In this document: in pieces, positions 60,371 through 64,000 of the stretch
Numbering within the stretch: the stretch's first letter is position 1
Layout of the letters: each line of letters begins with the position of its first letter
NCBI GenBank assembly: GCA_009617715.1
Contig: VTFK01000263.1
Span: 558,001-622,000 of the forward strand
Direction of reading: 5' to 3'
DNA from: Plectrocnemia conspersa
Taxonomy: Eukaryota; Arthropoda; Insecta; Trichoptera; Polycentropodidae
DNA: 64,000 nucleotides
Position numbers and translations under genes: made by a program
Notes under the pieces: generated by a model
The model's input: the letters and a program-made list of their open reading frames with translations, nothing else
Told to the model about the DNA's origin: nothing
Databases searched by the model: none

Positions 60371-63300
60371 GATATAATACTGCAATTATTTATTAGTTCC
60401 ACCCTTTAAAAAATATTAAGAAGTAATTGAATGTTCTAGACATGTTTATGTGTATACAAAATAATATTAAAAACTTCAGAAAACATCTTGCACAAAAAAT
60501 GTTTAAAGGCCTATAATATAGTTTCACGTTAATAAGATTCTCAATATTTCACATAAATGCTCAAAGTCGAGATTATTCTAATAAATTATATTTTTTATAT
60601 TTTTTTATAAATATGTTATGTTTTGTTGGACCAATGCACTTTTTCAGTTCCACTGTTTCTAACCTTCTGTCTATCACAGAAACGGCGACAAAATCTCTCG
60701 ATGTGTGATTTCAAGTAAACGTCGTATATACGAATTTTTAAAAAGCCTTTGATAAGGTTTGACGCACGCATCAGACGGCGTTTCAATCGCGCGTCAATAT
60801 TTGTTAATTTGAAAATGTTATTTAGAATAGTTTAAATGCCTTCTAGTTTTTGATATGGAAATTCACTTAGACTTGAGTAAATAATTCGTAGATTTGTCTT
60901 CTTATATTATATTGTCAACTAAGTGAAATAAAGGCCAAGTAATTAGAAACATCTTTCGAGTAAAAAGTTCTAAATGTAATATTACATGGACATTCATCTA
61001 TTAAAATTACGTCCCGAAGTAAAGTATTGCAGACAAAATCATTAAAATTATATGTGTTAAAAAAGCCTCTTACTGAATCTTAACATTCTTGTTCTAATTT
61101 AAATAATAAGTTGTAGCAGAATGTTCTATAAAAAATAAATACCAAGTTCTTAGCTTAACGAACAGTAGGATTAATTAAATATAGAATATACAATTATACT
61201 TTTTGTGTTTACTGAATTATCAGAAATAAATTTCATGTGTTTTGAAGCATAAATATCAGCAGTATATATTCTATTTTTAATATTGCTCTAAATTTTTACT
61301 CGTATTTATCATTAATTGCATTTATTTTACACCTGTAACAAGTCTTTTTATTAAAATAATAAGTAAAGATGATTCAATAACATCCGCATTAATATTTATT
61401 AAGTGGCTTCCTTGATCACTTTTTACCTAAAAATACTATAATAAATATATCAATGTATTAGCTAGTAATTAATTTTACATCTTTTGACTATCCATATTTA
61501 CATATGTATGTACATAACTTCTTGCACAAAACATATGGCAAATTTCAAAGAAAAATTTATGAGCGATCGTTTATGAGCTGAATCTAATGATAGATATCAT
61601 TCGAATCTGTAATAAAATAGCAAAGCATTTTTATACATATATATTTTAAAATTAACATTTTTGTTATATAAATATCAATCACATAAAGTAAAATATAATT
61701 TTAATCACATTATTACTAATTGCATGTCTTATAAAAAATATATACATCATGCATTGTCAAATAATTATTTACTTGCTACGTGCTACACAGACTATTATAT
61801 ATTTTCACTACCTTTAGGTTAAAAGATCCCAATATTATGGCCACATAGCCGAATTTTAAGCCTCAGCACTTAATTTAAAGAAAATACCAATTTATTAATA
61901 AAACGTCTTAAATTTTTGTGCTACGTGGGCAATAAAGACATGACATTTTATACAAAAAAATATAACAGTTGCTGGTTAGAATATCTTAAATTTTCACGTT
62001 TCATCCGTATTTGTATCATGTCATTAATTTACCGAAAATCATGTCAAGATAGAAATGTGAAATATTTTAATTATGACATGTTAATTGATTGAAAGAAAAT
62101 TAACCACCTAAAAAAAGTAAAAATGTTTTGTTATTCAACTGATATTTTCTTTAAAAAAAATAACGAGGCTCAATCGTAAATCGTTTTGCTCAACTTTAGC
62201 AACATTTACTAATAAATTATAATTTGAAATTAGTAAAACATTCAATTATGTTTTAAAAGAAGTAACTGTTAGTTTAAATATATTTATCAGAAAGAGCAGA
62301 AAAATATTGACCGCGCAACGCAATTTTTTTTATATACTACTTGCAAATTTATATTTTCTTTTGCAAATATAATTCCAACTTCATTTATTCATTTTTACCT
62401 AATATATAGTTGGGTATTGACATTATGCTAAAGGCATCTACACTAGTTAAAAAATTAAAACTGTATATAAAAAAAATATGTACGATAAAATAAAAAGATA
62501 CGAAGAACTGCGAGTTTCGTGTAAGTTTCAAGCATTGTTATATCGATCTCTGTAAAAAGCTCTGAATAACGCAAATGTTTCGAATCATAGTGACGACATT
62601 TTAGGATTAAATTAAAAAAGTCGTTACTGAAATACTTAATTATAATAAACATATTAAAGTTTAATTAAGTATTTTCATAAAATTCACGTTTTATATATTT
62701 CTAACCCTTAAAGTGTAAATTATTTTAAAAAGTTTAAATAACAATATTTTTAAAATATTTTTTTTTGTTTTTTACAAAATATATTATAATTTTTATTTGC
62801 TTGTGGATCATTTACAAACAAATATTAAAAAAAAAGTGTATGGAAATATGATATTTACATTATATATGTATATATAATATAAAAACATGCATATAAAAAC
62901 TATTTTTCTAATTTTCCATTAAATATAATCACTACGTTCATATTTATTTAAAATGGGTAAGATGAGAAATTAGTGGGAAAAAAAATTAAAAATAAAATTT
63001 CAATCGATAAAAAATGTGTGAAAATATGTGAAAAACTTCTTTACTTTTTTATTCATTAAACGAAACTCTAATATGCTTTTGATTATTAATAAAATAAATA
63101 GAAGTTCTGATATTATTTTAGTGAAGGTCCTAGTTAAACTCTTAATTAATATTAGCAATTATAAAAAATAGCATGGTAACCGTAAAAAAGTAAGCACTTA
63201 GATATTTTTAACCCGCAATAAACCCTACATTTAACGGTAATATATTATAAATTCAAATATTTTCTAACCGTACTGACAATTTAGTTTCAGTCTTAAATAG

Positions 63301-64000
63301 TAATAAATTACGTACGTATAGTAATATCTCTGACACTCTGTACGTACATACATACTACGTGTCAGCGTCTACAGAATCCACATAGGCAAATATAGATATT
63401 TTAATCTAATTGATATATTTTCAACCAATATAGATTATTTTATTTCATTATACTAAAAAAGGAATTAGTTTTTATTTGCCCTGTTTTCGTGGAACTTAAA
63501 TCTTTTTGATGACGTCTGATTATGAAGATGCGCGCGTAGACGAAGGGTCGATTTGATATGAGAAAAGATATTTTTCGCTTGATCAAGAATATTATATTAT
63601 GATATTGGAAACAGTAGTTTTAAATTTGTACCCACACATATTTTTCTAACCGCTTAATTTTTTATTAAAACTTCTTTTATCTTAAATTAAAAATATAATT
63701 GTGATACATATTTTTAGCTCATAGCAGAGACAAATTAAAAACTTGTTAATTAACTCTTTAAGGATTTATTTTTATTAAGTCTCGCACTTGGATTGACTAG
63801 AAGTAGCCAGGGTAATTTTTAACACATGACGTTAGTTGCGTTTTAAAAGCTACAGTGTTGCCAACTGAATACCAAAATAATTTTTACTTTAAATACGTAC
63901 TGTTTGAGCTAATTTTATTTTAAGTTGGAATTTATCTGATGATACTAACTATTATAGTTTTTTCAGTATTCCTATTCAAATTGAAAACATGTATTACATA
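60371..64000. other. AT-rich noncoding stretch
   Basis: No gene, repeat end or RNA gene recognised. Small GC-richer spots at 60640-60800 and 63480-63560 carry no clear signal. Confidence 0.4.

Noticed and set aside
1..64000. CRISPR arrays, bacterial operons, tRNA or rRNA genes
   Set aside because: No regularly spaced direct repeats, no intact tRNA cloverleaf and no rRNA text were noticed; the SINEs have only tRNA-like promoter boxes. The window is eukaryotic nuclear DNA.

Overview
The window looks like nuclear DNA of an insect, very A+T-rich (roughly 70-75% by eye) and gene-poor. The one securely identified gene is troponin I (the wings-up-A type), read on the minus strand at the left edge. 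Its protein family is insect-specific in detail: the start MADDE, the [19 protein letters not shown] stretch, and two alternative versions of the following 101-nt exon. The jockey-like, mariner, hAT and tRNA-derived SINE remnants also fit an insect. Lepidoptera is my best guess, but nothing here proves the order.

Layout. 1-3756: 5' coding part of troponin I, with the ATG exon, a probable 18-nt microexon, two constant exons and two mutually exclusive exons; the 3' end lies left of the window. 3.8-8.2 kb: AT-rich, with a SINE remnant and two GC-richer patches that may belong to the troponin I control region. 8210-10453: a complete hAT transposon with an 8-bp target-site duplication and a twice-frameshifted transposase. 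10.5-43 kb: no confident gene. AT-rich DNA is punctuated by GC-rich islands, several carrying the palindrome TGACGTCA (eight copies at 14.8-32.3 kb). The island at 32.2-32.46 kb has two perfect MEF2 sites, an NRF1/Ewg-like palindrome and a well-spaced TATA/initiator pair facing the troponin I side. I infer, without proof, that it may be the distal muscle promoter, with the islands inside a long first intron.

The same region holds SINE copies, an 87-bp snap-back hairpin and a jockey-like LINE split by a 618-bp hAT-type element. It also holds a short reading frame with a perfect EF-hand loop pattern (about 36.0 kb). 43-47 kb: a probable small unknown gene on the minus strand (76-residue exon at 43.4 kb, possible first exon and TATA at 46.7 kb) with a decayed mariner copy in its putative intron. 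47.7-51 kb: a repeat nest with four copies of one family in both orientations and a second hAT-type non-autonomous element. 52.5-54 kb: a decayed second hAT transposon. 54.2-54.7 kb: a split SINE. 59.2-59.8 kb: a decayed LINE reverse transcriptase on the plus strand. 60.0-60.4 kb: a GC-richer patch with two CACGTG E-boxes exactly 30 bp apart. The rest is AT-rich sequence in which I see no gene.
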